DNA of 64,000 nucleotides from GCA-2794515 sp034436155 (GCA_034436155.1 DAOTVP010000028.1:13836-77835); one strand, 5' to 3'. Numbered from the stretch's first letter, positions 1-9,152 are shown. Notes: generated from the letters alone by a model not told the origin. Numbers and translations: made by a program.

Positions 1-2
1 TG

Positions 3-200
3 GCGACCATGCACGATGAACGGTCACTCATGCAAAGTGTCCTCGAAAAAGGGGGCAACTGCTTTTTGGTCAAACCACATGGTTTTATGGAGTTATTCAA
101 ACGCCTGACGACGACCACCATCGAAGAGTTACGCAACGGTCCGTATATGGTTATAGACCATTTCGGACCGCGCATCTTCACCTCTCCAACCAATACTTAA
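3..200 (+). CDS. Response regulator receiver domain, C-terminal end (partial)
   Basis: Only the last 65 codons are in the window; the reading frame is open to the left edge. The segment VKPHGFMELFKRL looks like the end of a CheY-like receiver domain, where a conserved Lys-Pro follows beta strand 5 and leads into helix alpha 5. About 25 further residues follow and the protein stops at 200, so no DNA-binding output domain lies C-terminal to the receiver unless one precedes it outside the window. It converges with proA, five bases away. The receiver assignment rests on a short stretch and is moderate. Confidence 0.5.
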   Translation, partial: ATMHDERSLMQSVLEKGGNCFLVKPHGFMELFKRLTTTTIEELRNGPYMVIDHFGPRIFTSPTNT

Positions 201-205
201 ACCCG

Positions 206-1474
206 CTATTTGCGGATATGACCCTCGCCGATGACCACCCATTTATAGGTGGTCAATTCGTCTAATGCCATCGGACCGCGGGCGTGTAATTTCTGTGTGC
301 TGACCGCCACCTCTGCGCCCAATCCCAACGCGCCACCATCGTTAAAGCGCGTGCTGGCGTTCCAAAATACAGCAGATGAATCCACCTCGTTCAAAAAACG
401 CTCGGCATTGTCTGCGTTTTGAGTCAGGATGCCATCGGAATGACCCAAACTATGCTGGCGGATATGCGCCAGCGCCTCATCTAACGAATCTACCACTTTT
501 AAGCCCAATATCAATGCCATCCATTCGGTATCGAAATCTGCCTCGCCTGCGGGGACGATTTTGGCGTAGCATAAATCTTGAATGTAGCTCATCGCCCGTT
601 TTTCTGCCCGAAATTCCACGCCTGCGGGATATAACTTATCCACCAGACGGGGCAATATCGCCTTCGCCATATTTTGATGCACCAGCACCGTATCCAGCGC
701 ATTGCATACCGATGGACGCGATGTTTTGGCGTTATGAATCACCTCTAGCGCCGACATCACATCTGCCGATTCATCCACGTAGAGGTGACAAATCCCCACG
801 CCCCCCGTGATGACGGGGATGGTGCTATTTTCTTTGCAGAACTGATGCAAATCTGCGCCACCGCGTGGGATGATCATATCGATATAATCGTGCAATTTGA
901 GCATTTCGCCGACATATTTGCGGTCGGTGCTGGCGATGAGTTGCACCGCATCTTCGGGCAAACCACTCTGGATGATTGCCTCTTTCATCACGGCGACCAT
1001 CGCCATATTGCTCCGCAAAATCTCTTTGCCCCCGCGCAAAATACACGCATTGCCCGATTTGAGCGATAACACGGCAATATCGATCGTGACATTCGGGCGG
1101 GCTTCGTAAATCACACCAATCACGCCGATGGGTGTTTTACGGCGCGAGACGCGCAAGCCATTCGGCAACACCCGTTCTTCGATAATACGTCCCACAGGGT
1201 CGGGCAGGGTGGCGACGGTGCGAATATCATTCACGATGCTGTCGAGCCGTTTTTGTAGATTGATGCGATCTAAAAGCGCCTCGCTGGTGCCATTGGCACG
1301 CGCTTCGTCTAAATCGGCTTGATTCGCCTTGAGCAAGTCGTCTTTATGCGCCATGAGCGCATCGGCAATACAGATGAGGGCATGATTTTTTTGCTCGGTG
1401 GTCGCTTTGGCGAGGGCATACCCCGCATCTTTGGCATTTTTTGCGAGTTGGGTTAAATTGAATTGGTCGGTCAC
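206..1474 (-). CDS. proA: Gamma-glutamyl phosphate reductase (ProA)
   Basis: ProA reduces L-glutamyl 5-phosphate with NADPH to glutamate semialdehyde, the second step of cytosolic proline synthesis. The 422-residue length is normal for the family. The aldehyde-dehydrogenase-like fold is recognisable from GVIGVIYEARPNVT in the N-terminal half, LRGGKE in the nucleotide-binding part and the catalytic cysteine in RPSVCNALDT. The C-terminal part has the expected VFWNASTRFNDGGALGLG. proB, its usual partner, lies about 2.8 kb away on the other strand, separated by uvrC and a broken gene, so the pair is no longer an operon here. Confidence 0.97.
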   Translation of the reverse strand: MTDQFNLTQLAKNAKDAGYALAKATTEQKNHALICIADALMAHKDDLLKANQADLDEARANGTSEALLDRINLQKRLDSIVNDIRTVATLPDPVGRIIEERVLPNGLRVSRRKTPIGVIGVIYEARPNVTIDIAVLSLKSGNACILRGGKEILRSNMAMVAVMKEAIIQSGLPEDAVQLIASTDRKYVGEMLKLHDYIDMIIPRGGADLHQFCKENSTIPVITGGVGICHLYVDESADVMSALEVIHNAKTSRPSVCNALDTVLVHQNMAKAILPRLVDKLYPAGVEFRAEKRAMSYIQDLCYAKIVPAGEADFDTEWMALILGLKVVDSLDEALAHIRQHSLGHSDGILTQNADNAERFLNEVDSSAVFWNASTRFNDGGALGLGAEVAVSTQKLHARGPMALDELTTYKWVVIGEGHIRK

Positions 1475-1525
1475 AGCATCACTCCTCTTTTATGTTTTCA
1501 ATTATAGAGTGCATTTTAGACGCAA

Positions 1526-1554
1526 GGCAGATATACAGCTACGCCTAATCTGCC
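1526..1554 (-). repeat. Nested palindrome, family copy 1
   Basis: On the minus strand the outer arms are GGCAGAT and ATCTGCC, with spacer TA, an inner AGGCG/AGCT segment and spacer GTAT. The plan matches the other copies, with an A/T instead of the G/C seen in the arms elsewhere, changed on both sides. Confidence 0.75.
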
Positions 1555-1587
1555 CGTATAAATTCTCAAATTTTAGAGGGTTGTAGT

Positions 1588-1621
1588 GGCGGATTAGCAC
1601 CGTCAGGTGCGTATATCCGCC
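1588..1621 (+). repeat. Nested palindrome, family copy 2
   Basis: Outer arms GGCGGAT and ATCCGCC enclose the spacers TA and GTAT and an inner hairpin GCACC-GTCA-GGTGC. The inner stem differs completely from the one at 12451 but is still self-complementary. Confidence 0.85.
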
Positions 1622-1659
1622 ATTTTACCCTAGATATGCACGCATAAGTATAGCCCCAT

Positions 1660-1688
1660 TTGACAAGCGACTGACATATCCATATAGT
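1660..1688 (+). promoter_or_regulatory. Sigma-70 type promoter of the truncated radical SAM gene
   Basis: A perfect -35 TTGACA (1660-1665), a 17-base spacer and -10 TATAGT (1683-1688) precede the start codon at 1724 by about 35 bases. It is one of the best promoter matches in the window, and it drives a gene that looks broken. Confidence 0.7.
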
Positions 1689-1723
1689 TAAATGTAATGA
1701 TATGTAATTTTAGAGAATAACGC

Positions 1724-2287
1724 ATGATACTATCTGATAATGATGATAAAGCACATTTGGTTATTATTCAACCGACACCGTTTTGTAATATCGCCTGTCG
1801 GTATTGTTATTTGCCCACCGCAGAACGCTTGATGACCAAACGTATGGATGAAGCCGTCTTGACCAAAATCTTTGAGGCGCTATATGCCGAAAATTTGATG
1901 TCGGATGAGACCGAAATTGTGTGGCACGCGGGCGAACCCCTCACCGTGCCGATTTCGTTTTATGAAAACGCGATTGCGATTATTGACCGTGTGCGTGGTG
2001 ATAACCCCGCACCGCGCCATGTCATCCAGACCAATGCCACGCTCATCAACGACCAATGGTGTCGGTTTATCAAGGCGCATGATGTGATTATCGGCGTGAG
2101 TTTAGATGGCACGCAACATATCCACGACCGCAACCGCCTCGATAGATATGCCAGAGGCACATTCGATAAAACCATGCGTGGCATTCGCCTGTTGCAAAGC
2201 TATGTGTTAATCGCAAATCGCCATTACCCTATGCCGATGCGCCCGAATAATGACGTAATCCCCATAACCACACCAGACGGGCAATAG
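1724..2287 (+). pseudogene. Truncated radical SAM enzyme (anSME / SPASM-type N-terminus)
   Basis: The first 155-160 residues are the start of a radical SAM protein. The [4Fe-4S]/SAM motif CNIACRYCYLP lies at residues 22-32, WHAGEP follows at about 67, and ATLINDQW and GVSLDGTQHIHDRNR come from the middle of the barrel. This type of N-terminus is seen in the sulfatase-maturase and peptide-modifying SPASM branch. Homology fades after GIRLLQ at about residue 158. An unrelated 29-residue tail then ends in a stop, and uvrC begins 16 bases later. The rest of the barrel and any SPASM cluster domain are missing, as expected after a deletion. No obvious substrate peptide gene is next to it. Confidence 0.8.
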
Positions 2288-2303
2288 AGATAAGATGTCA
2301 ACT

Positions 2304-4187
2304 CTATAACAATTCTTTGATGCTCTCGGCGAGCGCCAAATTGACACCTTTCACCTTCATCAACTCTTCGACAGGCGCAGATTTAATCGCGTCTATCGAA
2401 TTGCCAAACGCTTTTAATAGCGCCTTGCGTTTTTTTGGTCCGATGCCCGGAATTTGCTCTAATCGGCTGGCTAACCCGACTTTTCCGCGCCGTTGCCGAT
2501 GGCTGGTGATGGCGAAGCGATGCGCCTCATCGCGTACCCGTTGCACCAAATACAACGCGGGACTGTTGCGTGGTAAAACAATTGGCGTGGGATTGTTGGG
2601 CAAGTACAGTTCTTCAAACTGTTTCGCCAATGATGCCACAGGCACGCGGTCGGTTAGGTTAAATTGCGCCAGCACTTCTACCGCCACGCCCAATTGACCC
2701 TTGCCACCATCTATCAACAACAAATCGGGCAATATGCGCCATGTCTCATCACGATCCTCTTGACCGGGTTGAGGTGTAGTCGGATTTTCGAGCGAATCGA
2801 CATAGCGTTGAAAGCGCCGTGTGAGCGCCTCGCGCATGGATTGATAATCATCCCCCCCTTTGTGCTTGACGGTGCGGATATTAAAACGCCGATACTCGCT
2901 CTTTTTGGGTGTCCCGCGCACAAACATCACCCGACTAGCGACAATCGCCGTGCCTTGTGTCGTGCTGATGTCGTAACATTCGATGCGATTGGGGATGCGT
3001 GGCAAATTCAGCGCCTCTTGCAATTTGGCGAGTGCTTCCTCTTGTTTGATACTATCAGCTTCATATTGCGCTTTCATCATCCGCACAGCTTCGGTCGCAT
3101 TTTCGTGCGCCATTTTGATGAGGTTGCGCTTATCCCCCCGTTGCGGGACGGTGATTTGTACCTTATGGCTGTTACGTTTATCCGTCAGCCAACGCTCGAT
3201 AATTTTTGCCTCTTCGACTTCGTTGGGCAAAATAATCTCGTTGGGGATTTCATCCATCTCGGTATAAAATTGGGTGATGAATTGGCTGAGGATGGTCTCA
3301 TCGGTCTCATCTTCGGCGTTGTCTAATCGGCGCACATCACTGCCGATGAGTTTGCCGTTGCGGATGAATAAAATTTGCACCACTGCCTCGTTATTATCGC
3401 GGGCGATAGCGATGACATCTTGGTCGGTCATGGCAGGGCTGACGGCTTTATGACGCTGGGTGATGAATTCGATCGCCTTGAGCTGGTCGCGCAAGGCGGC
3501 GGCACGTTCAAATTTCAGCTCCTCAGAGGCTTGCATCATCTCCTCGCTCAGGCGCTTGACCACGCCGTCCGATTTGCCACTCAACACATCCATAAAATCT
3601 TGGATCATGGCGCGATATTGTTCTTTATTCACCCGTCCGATACACGGTGCGTTGCATAGGGCAATATCGGCGAATAAACACGCTCGTTCATCCTTGCCCG
3701 TGATTTCGCGGTCACACGTTAAATACGGAAAGGCTTTACGCAGTGTCCGCAAGGTTTCTTGCACCGCCCACATCGCCGAGTAGGGTCCAAAATAACGGCT
3801 ACCATCTTTATTCACACGGCGCGTTGTCTCCACTTTGGGAAAATCATCCTGCCATGTGATGCGGATATACGGGTAGCGTTTATCATCTTTCAGCATGATA
3901 TTGAAGCGCGGTTTATGCTCTTTGATGAGATTTTCTTCGGTGATGAGCGCCTGTACTTCGGTCTCGGTGACGATATAATCGATGTCCGCCACCAAACTCC
4001 GCATTTTGACCGTTTTGGGGTCATTTTCTGGGGCGCTGGTGAAATAACTTCGCACACGATGACGCAATTTTTTGGCTTTGCCGATGTAAATAATCTTGCC
4101 CTCTTTGTCTTTCATCAGGTAACAACCGGGCTTCATCGGCAAATTTTTCAGGATGGTCTGAATATGAGGAGATGGAGTAAATGCCAT
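2304..4187 (-). CDS. uvrC: Excinuclease ABC subunit C (UvrC)
   Basis: UvrC makes the dual incisions of nucleotide excision repair after UvrAB has located a lesion. At 627 residues it is full length. The N-terminal GIY-YIG nuclease is seen as GCYLMKDKEGKIIYIGKAK (residues about 21-39). A cysteine-containing region (CLFADIALCNAPC, about 168-180) and a UVR domain (about 203-238) follow. The RNase H-like C-terminal nuclease shows IECYDIS and LLIDGGKGQLG, and helix-hairpin-helix motifs with IPGIGPKKRKALLK end the protein. It is transcribed divergently from proB; the 104-base gap holds a possible -10 TATAAT at 4250-4255 for proB. Confidence 0.97.
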   Translation of the reverse strand: MAFTPSPHIQTILKNLPMKPGCYLMKDKEGKIIYIGKAKKLRHRVRSYFTSAPENDPKTVKMRSLVADIDYIVTETEVQALITEENLIKEHKPRFNIMLKDDKRYPYIRITWQDDFPKVETTRRVNKDGSRYFGPYSAMWAVQETLRTLRKAFPYLTCDREITGKDERACLFADIALCNAPCIGRVNKEQYRAMIQDFMDVLSGKSDGVVKRLSEEMMQASEELKFERAAALRDQLKAIEFITQRHKAVSPAMTDQDVIAIARDNNEAVVQILFIRNGKLIGSDVRRLDNAEDETDETILSQFITQFYTEMDEIPNEIILPNEVEEAKIIERWLTDKRNSHKVQITVPQRGDKRNLIKMAHENATEAVRMMKAQYEADSIKQEEALAKLQEALNLPRIPNRIECYDISTTQGTAIVASRVMFVRGTPKKSEYRRFNIRTVKHKGGDDYQSMREALTRRFQRYVDSLENPTTPQPGQEDRDETWRILPDLLLIDGGKGQLGVAVEVLAQFNLTDRVPVASLAKQFEELYLPNNPTPIVLPRNSPALYLVQRVRDEAHRFAITSHRQRRGKVGLASRLEQIPGIGPKKRKALLKAFGNSIDAIKSAPVEELMKVKGVNLALAESIKELL

Positions 4188-4297
4188 AATTTTCTTCTCT
4201 ATATCGGGCTAAAATTGCCCATTACCTACACTTTTCTAACTTGTCCTATTATAATCAAAATAGATGTTCTAATGCAATTCATTGATGAAAGGTGAAT

Positions 4298-5398
4298 ATG
4301 TCGCGCATTGTCGTCAAAGTCGGCACGAGTACGCTCACAGGTGGCACACCACGCCTGCACCGTCCACGCATTTTAGAATTGGTCAAGCAGTTATCGGCGT
4401 TGCATCAACGGGGCGATGAGGTGATTTTGGTCAGTTCTGGCGCACAAGCCGCGGGGCGGGAACGGCTGAATTTCCCCGATTATAATAAATCTGTCCCATT
4501 CAAACAAATGTTGGCGGCGGTTGGGCAGGGGCGTTTGATGCACCTGTATAGCCAATTATTCGATTTATACGACCTCACGGTCGCCCAAATTTTGCTCACA
4601 CGGGACGATTTAAGTGAGCGTCGGCGCTATTTGAATGTGCGCGATACCTTTGCCATGTTGCTCGAAGAACGCATCATCCCCATCATCAACGAGAATGATA
4701 CCGTCGCCACCAACGAAATCCGCGTGGGCGATAACGATAACCTATCGGCGATGGTCGCCAGCGTCCTCGAAGCCGATTTTCTGGTCATCCTCACCGACCA
4801 ACAGGGATTGTTCACCGCCGACCCACGCAAAGACCCATCGGCAAAACTCATCCAAACAGTCGACCGAATCGATGCCCAAACCTTTGCGATTGCGGGCGGG
4901 GTGGGGAGCAAATTGGGGACGGGTGGCATGACCACCAAAATCGAGGCGGCGCAACTGGCTACGCGCAGTGGTGTGACGACCATCATCGCCTCTGGGAGCG
5001 AGGCGGATGTGCTAACGCGCTTATTCATCCAAAACGAATCCATCGGCACGCGCTTTTTGCCCACCAGCACCCATCTGGAGGGGCGCAAACGCTGGATGCT
5101 GACCGATAGACCGCAAGGGACGGTTGTCGTGGATGACGGCGCGAGTCATGCCCTCACGGGGCGTGGTGCGAGTTTGTTGCCTGTGGGGATGGTGCGCGTG
5201 GATGGACGGTTTGAACGCGGTGAAGTGGTACGTGTGAGTAATTTGGCGGGTGTCGAATTGGCGCGAGGCTTGGCAAATTATGATAGCGCCGATATGCAAA
5301 AATTATGTCGGGTCAAATCATCTCAGATTGCCGATATTCTAGGTTATACCTATGGTGATTATGTTGTGCATCGTAACGATATGGTGATATTGGGATAA
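4298..5398 (+). CDS. proB: Glutamate 5-kinase (ProB) with C-terminal PUA domain
   Basis: ProB phosphorylates glutamate at the gamma carboxyl, the committed and usually proline-inhibited step of proline synthesis. The amino acid kinase domain covers about residues 1-255, with VVKVGTSTLTGG at the start, SSGAQAAG, INENDTVAT and KLGTGGMTTKIEAA. A PUA domain follows to the end (about 270-366), as in long-form ProB. I chose the ATG at 4298, which follows GAAAGG with 5-base spacing; an in-frame GTG at 4292 lies inside that ribosome binding site. A hairpin just downstream probably ends transcription. Confidence 0.96.
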   Translation: MSRIVVKVGTSTLTGGTPRLHRPRILELVKQLSALHQRGDEVILVSSGAQAAGRERLNFPDYNKSVPFKQMLAAVGQGRLMHLYSQLFDLYDLTVAQILLTRDDLSERRRYLNVRDTFAMLLEERIIPIINENDTVATNEIRVGDNDNLSAMVASVLEADFLVILTDQQGLFTADPRKDPSAKLIQTVDRIDAQTFAIAGGVGSKLGTGGMTTKIEAAQLATRSGVTTIIASGSEADVLTRLFIQNESIGTRFLPTSTHLEGRKRWMLTDRPQGTVVVDDGASHALTGRGASLLPVGMVRVDGRFERGEVVRVSNLAGVELARGLANYDSADMQKLCRVKSSQIADILGYTYGDYVVHRNDMVILG

Positions 5399-5402
5399 GA
5401 CC

Positions 5403-5433
5403 TGGGGCATGTAGAATCATGCCCCACAATTTT
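5403..5433 (+). terminator. Rho-independent terminator after proB
   Basis: A perfect 9-bp stem TGGGGCATG/CATGCCCCA (5403-5411 with 5418-5426) has a 6-base loop and is followed by CAATTTT. It lies between the convergent proB and LysM genes and may serve both. Confidence 0.75.
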
Positions 5434-6068
5434 CATCGTCCAGGGATGCGTAAGGGCATACCCGAATAGATGTGATTCAGGTTGAGGATGTTATTGGCGC
5501 GGGCGATTGTCCACATATCCACACCGAAATACCGCGCAATAGACGACAGATTGTCGCCCGGTAGCACATAATAATACCCATTCACCACTGTCCGCACTGT
5601 GATAGCAGGTGTCTGGGCGGGTGGGCGCACCACAGCAGGTTGCGCGGGTGTGATAACCCCACCTTGCGCGGGTAATTGCAATACCTGACCGACAAATAAC
5701 ACCGATGTGGTCGTCAATCCGTTGGTGCTGGCGAGGGCTTGCACGGTGGTATTATACCGATTGGCGATCGCCGTCAGGCTATCCCCCGGCTGGACGGTAT
5801 ACGTCCGTACTGTGACATTCACATTCGTCCCTGGCGCAGGGATGATCAACCGTTGCCCGACATAAATCCGATTCGGATTTGCCAACGCATTACGGGCGGC
5901 AATCGCTTGCCATGTGGTGTTATATAAGGCGGCGATGCTCCGCAATGTATCTCCCTGTCGCACCACATGAATCCGTTCTCCTGTGGTGGTGGTTTGTGCG
6001 CTGGTGGCTTGGACGATGAACAACGACATCAGCACAACAACGAGCATAAGTGAAATACGTTTAATCAT
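5433..6068 (-). CDS. Secreted protein with three LysM domains
   Basis: A signal peptide (Lys-Arg followed by a hydrophobic run, residues 1-24, likely cut near ATSAQ) leads into three LysM modules at about residues 32-78, 88-134 and 161-210. Each has the typical start V-x-x-GD-(T/S/N)-L. The first two are joined by a short linker and the last two by a Pro/Ala/Thr-rich linker. LysM domains bind N-acetylglucosamine-containing glycans such as peptidoglycan. No catalytic domain is present, so it is probably a wall-binding or adaptor protein. It lies 21 bases downstream of the lipoprotein gene on the same strand and may be co-transcribed with it. Confidence 0.9.
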   Translation of the reverse strand: MIKRISLMLVVVLMSLFIVQATSAQTTTTGERIHVVRQGDTLRSIAALYNTTWQAIAARNALANPNRIYVGQRLIIPAPGTNVNVTVRTYTVQPGDSLTAIANRYNTTVQALASTNGLTTTSVLFVGQVLQLPAQGGVITPAQPAVVRPPAQTPAITVRTVVNGYYYVLPGDNLSSIARYFGVDMWTIARANNILNLNHIYSGMPLRIPGR

Positions 6069-6089
6069 AACCGAAACTCCTTTTCAACT

Positions 6090-7331
6090 TTATCGACTAA
6101 CCCAAACAAAATCCCCAATTTGACCTTCTGTAATGGCGGTGACTTGACGCGGTGCGCCACCATTCAGCGATATCGTAAAAATTTGCGATAGGCTAGGGGT
6201 CATGCTATCTTCACCCAAATATGCCACCCGTTGTTCATCGGGGCTGAATACGGCATTCGGAAAACGTGCCGCGGCGCTGGTGGCGGTTCGGCTTGTCCCA
6301 CTCCCCACTGGCACAAGCACCACCCGATTTTCGAGCGATTGCAAAACCGCGCTTCCATCGCGCTTCCAGACAAATTTTTGAATGGGGATGGTATCTTGTG
6401 ATAGTACATTCATCCGATCGAGCGTGGCGACATTCAACAATGTCAGATTGCCTACTCGCACCCCGCCGATTTGCCGTCCAATGTCTTGTAGATAAGCCAG
6501 CGTGTTGGCGCTTGGGCTGTTGGCGAGGTTAAAATCTGCCCCGAAACCGATCGATGGCGAGAGCGCCTCAGACACGCTGAAATTGGTCAAATTGACGGCA
6601 TAAATTTGACCATCGCTGAAAAATAGATGTGATCCATCGGCGCTAAATGCCAACCCGCCAAAGTTGGTGCTGTTTCTATCCAGCACCAATTGTTGTTTAT
6701 TGCCAATCGGGCAGTTGTTCGCGCCTTGCCAACCGACTGTGTAAATATCCATGGGGTCATTCGGTGCTTGCGATGCGGTGAAGGCGAGGGCTTGACCATC
6801 CAAACTCCATGTCAGATGTTGAATATTGGCGAAGCCCAAACACGACACTTGTTGGGTATATGTGCCTGTGCTGTTGGCAATCCACACCTCGCGGGCGCTT
6901 CCGTTACCGGGTGCGGTAAACGCGATTAAATCCCCTTTGGGCGAGAGGCGCATATCGCTAATCGGCACACCTACGCCAAAGGTAATAATCAATTCTTGCC
7001 CTGTGCCGTCATCATTCACACGGATAATCGAGTCGTTGTTATAAGTGAACAATATCGCTCCCACTTGGATAACAGGGGTATGTGTCGCCGTCCGTGTGGG
7101 GATAGGTGTTTCGGTAGGGGTGGCGGTGAAGGTCGGGGGTAGGGTTGGTAATCGGCTTTGGATAGGCGTTTCGGTCGGCAAATTATCGGCTTGTGCAATA
7201 GTTTCGCTGGTCTCTGGGATGCTATTTTCATCGGGCAACATCACCCGCGTGGGCAGGGCTTCATCGGGTGCGGATGAACAGGCTACCAATATCAGACTCA
7301 TGATTATAACCATGCACAACCGTTTCAACAT
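6090..7331 (-). CDS. Lipoprotein with TolB-like (PD40/WD40) beta-propeller
   Basis: The N-terminus MLKRLCMVIIMSLILVACSS is a lipoprotein signal with lipobox LVAC, which fixes the start at 7331; the frame stays open 37 codons further upstream. A Pro/Thr-rich stretch (about residues 25-85, with TPTETPIPTRTATHTP) acts as a linker. The remainder contains repeated beta-propeller blades with motifs such as MRLSPKGDLIAFTAPG, LTWSLDGQALAFTA, LAFSADGSHLFFSDG and AVFSPDEQRVAYLGED, typical of TolB/PD40 repeats. It is probably anchored on the outer face of the membrane and binds a partner or ligand; no enzymatic residues are evident. It precedes the LysM gene in the same direction. Confidence 0.88.
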   Translation of the reverse strand: MLKRLCMVIIMSLILVACSSAPDEALPTRVMLPDENSIPETSETIAQADNLPTETPIQSRLPTLPPTFTATPTETPIPTRTATHTPVIQVGAILFTYNNDSIIRVNDDGTGQELIITFGVGVPISDMRLSPKGDLIAFTAPGNGSAREVWIANSTGTYTQQVSCLGFANIQHLTWSLDGQALAFTASQAPNDPMDIYTVGWQGANNCPIGNKQQLVLDRNSTNFGGLAFSADGSHLFFSDGQIYAVNLTNFSVSEALSPSIGFGADFNLANSPSANTLAYLQDIGRQIGGVRVGNLTLLNVATLDRMNVLSQDTIPIQKFVWKRDGSAVLQSLENRVVLVPVGSGTSRTATSAAARFPNAVFSPDEQRVAYLGEDSMTPSLSQIFTISLNGGAPRQVTAITEGQIGDFVWVSR

Positions 7332-7424
7332 CGCCAATCCTATCTGATGTGTGTTAAACTCATTCCCTATTATAGAGATTTTATGATGATATGGCAATTT
7401 TGTGTAATGATTTGGAGATATGTG

Positions 7425-8069
7425 ATGATGAACCCACAACACGTTTTAGACCAGTTGTTAACACAAGCCGTCATGGTCGGGATGCGGGGCAATTTCCCGC
7501 CCGATGTGGCGCTTCACACCGCATCAGTCATGATGGAGTATGGCATGACCATTTTTGAATTGACCCTGAATTCTGTTCAACCGTTACAGGCGATGGTCGC
7601 GCTCAAAAAACGCTGGGGCGATGCCGTGATTGCGGGCATGGGGACAGTCCTCACCGTCCCTGATGCACAACGCGCTATCGGCGAAGGTGCAGATTTTATC
7701 GTTTCGCCCGCGTTTGTGCCTGATGTGGTCGAATATGCGCTCAAACAAGGGATATTTATTGCTCCTGGTGTGATTACCCCTAGCGAGGCGGTCAATGCGT
7801 GGGCGATGGGCGTGCCGTTGCTCAAATTATTCCCTATCGGTGCGCTGGGATTAGAGTATTTCAAAGCCATGTTCGCGCCCCTCAATCACATGCGGTTTAT
7901 GTGTAACGGTGCGGTGGATGGTGAGAACATCCCGCAATTTATGAAGGCGGGCGCTGTCGCCGCGGGCATGGGCGGATGGCTGACGGGTAGTGGTGATATG
8001 CCCGAAGCGTTGATGCGTTCCCGCGCAACCGCCTTGCGTGCGGGTATATCGGGCGTGCGTGTGATATAA
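7425..8069 (+). CDS. eda: 2-dehydro-3-deoxy-phosphogluconate (KDPG/KHG-type) aldolase
   Basis: A class I aldolase of the Eda family, which splits KDPG (or the related KHG) into pyruvate plus glyceraldehyde 3-phosphate or glyoxylate. The TIM-barrel motifs are FELTLNS with the catalytic glutamate, AGMGTVL, FIVSPAF, IAPGVITPSEA, and the Schiff-base lysine in PLLKLFP. The start at 7425 follows GGAGA with 6-base spacing; 26 open codons upstream lack a ribosome binding site. Length from this start (214 residues) matches the family. No dehydratase (edd) or kinase gene is adjacent, so the pathway it feeds cannot be told from the window. Confidence 0.9.
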   Translation: MMNPQHVLDQLLTQAVMVGMRGNFPPDVALHTASVMMEYGMTIFELTLNSVQPLQAMVALKKRWGDAVIAGMGTVLTVPDAQRAIGEGADFIVSPAFVPDVVEYALKQGIFIAPGVITPSEAVNAWAMGVPLLKLFPIGALGLEYFKAMFAPLNHMRFMCNGAVDGENIPQFMKAGAVAAGMGGWLTGSGDMPEALMRSRATALRAGISGVRVI

Positions 8070-8090
8070 TTTATGAAGGGATATTCCTGA

Positions 8091-8119
8091 GGGTGGATAT
8101 GCGCTTTGCTAATCCGCCC
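8091..8119 (-). repeat. Nested palindrome, degenerate family copy
   Basis: On the minus strand the arms GGGCGGAT and ATCCACCC (one mismatch) enclose TA, an inner GCAAAGCGC and AT. Confidence 0.6.
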
Positions 8120-8158
8120 GTACATATCATATGTACATGTACCCTGTAATGTCTGTAT

Positions 8159-8191
8159 GGGACGATGAGCGCGAAGCGCGTATAGTGTCCC
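8159..8191 (+). repeat. Nested palindrome, variant with GGGAC arms
   Basis: Outer GGGAC/GTCCC encloses an inner hairpin GCGC-GAA-GCGC followed by GTAT, the same spacer as in the other copies. It lies directly upstream of rsmH. Confidence 0.6.
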
Positions 8192-8203
8192 TATCGTCTA
8201 TCA

Positions 8204-9151
8204 ATGAAAAGGATTTGGGCATTTTTGGCGCATATTTCTATTTTGAAAGATGAAATTATCCACCTTTTTACTCCGTGTATGCACGCCGATTCACGCCTGA
8301 TCGATGGCACACTCGGCGCGGGTGGGCATAGCCACGCCTTGCTCATGGCGGGTTTTTCGCAGGTTTTAGGGTTGGATGTAGACCCGCATGCCCTCGCCCT
8401 CGCCCGCGAAAAATTAGCCCCGTTTGGCGACAGGTCGCATATCTACCAAGCCAGTTACGCCGATATGATCGACCTCGCTACATCTATCGGTTGGGATGGT
8501 GTGGATGCCATTTTGCTCGATTTGGGTGTCTCTTCGATGCAACTCGATACGCCGAGTCGTGGATTTGCCTTCATGCACGATGGCGATTTAGATATGCGCT
8601 TTAATCCGCATGATGACATGCGACCAACCGCCGCCGATATCGTCAATACATGGTCTGCTGATGATTTAGCCGATATATTTTGGCGTTATGGCGAAGAAAA
8701 ATACGCCCGTCCATTGGCGAAAACCATCGTCCAACACCGCCCGTATGTCACCACGCGCCAACTGGCGCGGGTTATCGAAGCCGCCACCCCGAAGAAATTT
8801 GTGAAAGGGATCAAGCCCATTCACCCCGCCACACGCATCTTTCAGGCGCTCCGAATCGCTGTGAATGATGAACTTGGGGTGATAGAAACCGCCTTGCCCC
8901 GTGCGATTGCCCTCTTAAAACAGGGTGGACGGTTGGCGGTCATCAGTTTTCATAGCCTCGAAGATCGTATCGTCAAGCAAATTTTTAAGGATGTGAGCGA
9001 AGAAATTCTTTCTCCGCCAGGCATGGTTTTAGAAGAAAAGCAGGCTGTGGTAAAATTAATCACAAAAAAGCCAATTGTGCCATCTGATGCGGAACAGGCA
9101 CAAAATCCGCGTAGTCGTAGTGCAAAATTGCGCGTGGTGGAGAAATTATAG
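8204..9151 (+). CDS. rsmH: 16S rRNA (cytosine(1402)-N(4))-methyltransferase RsmH (MraW)
   Basis: RsmH methylates N4 of C1402 in 16S rRNA using S-adenosylmethionine and is the usual first or second gene of the dcw cluster. The SAM-binding site is seen in IDGTLGAGGHS and GLDVDPHALALA, with ILLDLGVSSMQLD and VISFHSLEDRIVK further on. The ATG at 8204 has no good ribosome binding site before it; an in-frame TTG at 8225 follows AAAAGGA by 11 bases and is a serious alternative (308 residues). mraZ, which often precedes rsmH, is not present; palindromic repeats fill that gap. The ftsL-like start codon follows the stop by one base. Confidence 0.95.
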   Translation: MKRIWAFLAHISILKDEIIHLFTPCMHADSRLIDGTLGAGGHSHALLMAGFSQVLGLDVDPHALALAREKLAPFGDRSHIYQASYADMIDLATSIGWDGVDAILLDLGVSSMQLDTPSRGFAFMHDGDLDMRFNPHDDMRPTAADIVNTWSADDLADIFWRYGEEKYARPLAKTIVQHRPYVTTRQLARVIEAATPKKFVKGIKPIHPATRIFQALRIAVNDELGVIETALPRAIALLKQGGRLAVISFHSLEDRIVKQIFKDVSEEILSPPGMVLEEKQAVVKLITKKPIVPSDAEQAQNPRSRSAKLRVVEKL

Positions 9152-9152
9152 G

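Noticed and set aside
3759..4295. 178-codon open frame opposite uvrC
   Set aside because: Lies antisense to a certain gene, has no family motif and no ribosome binding site; a by-product of codon bias. The same holds for long frames opposite the A2M-like gene (33523-34176) and the ATP synthase a subunit (54525-54971).
8204..8226. Claiming a definite TTG start for rsmH
   Set aside because: The TTG at 8225 has the better ribosome binding site, but the ATG at 8204 cannot be excluded, so the longer form is given and the alternative noted.
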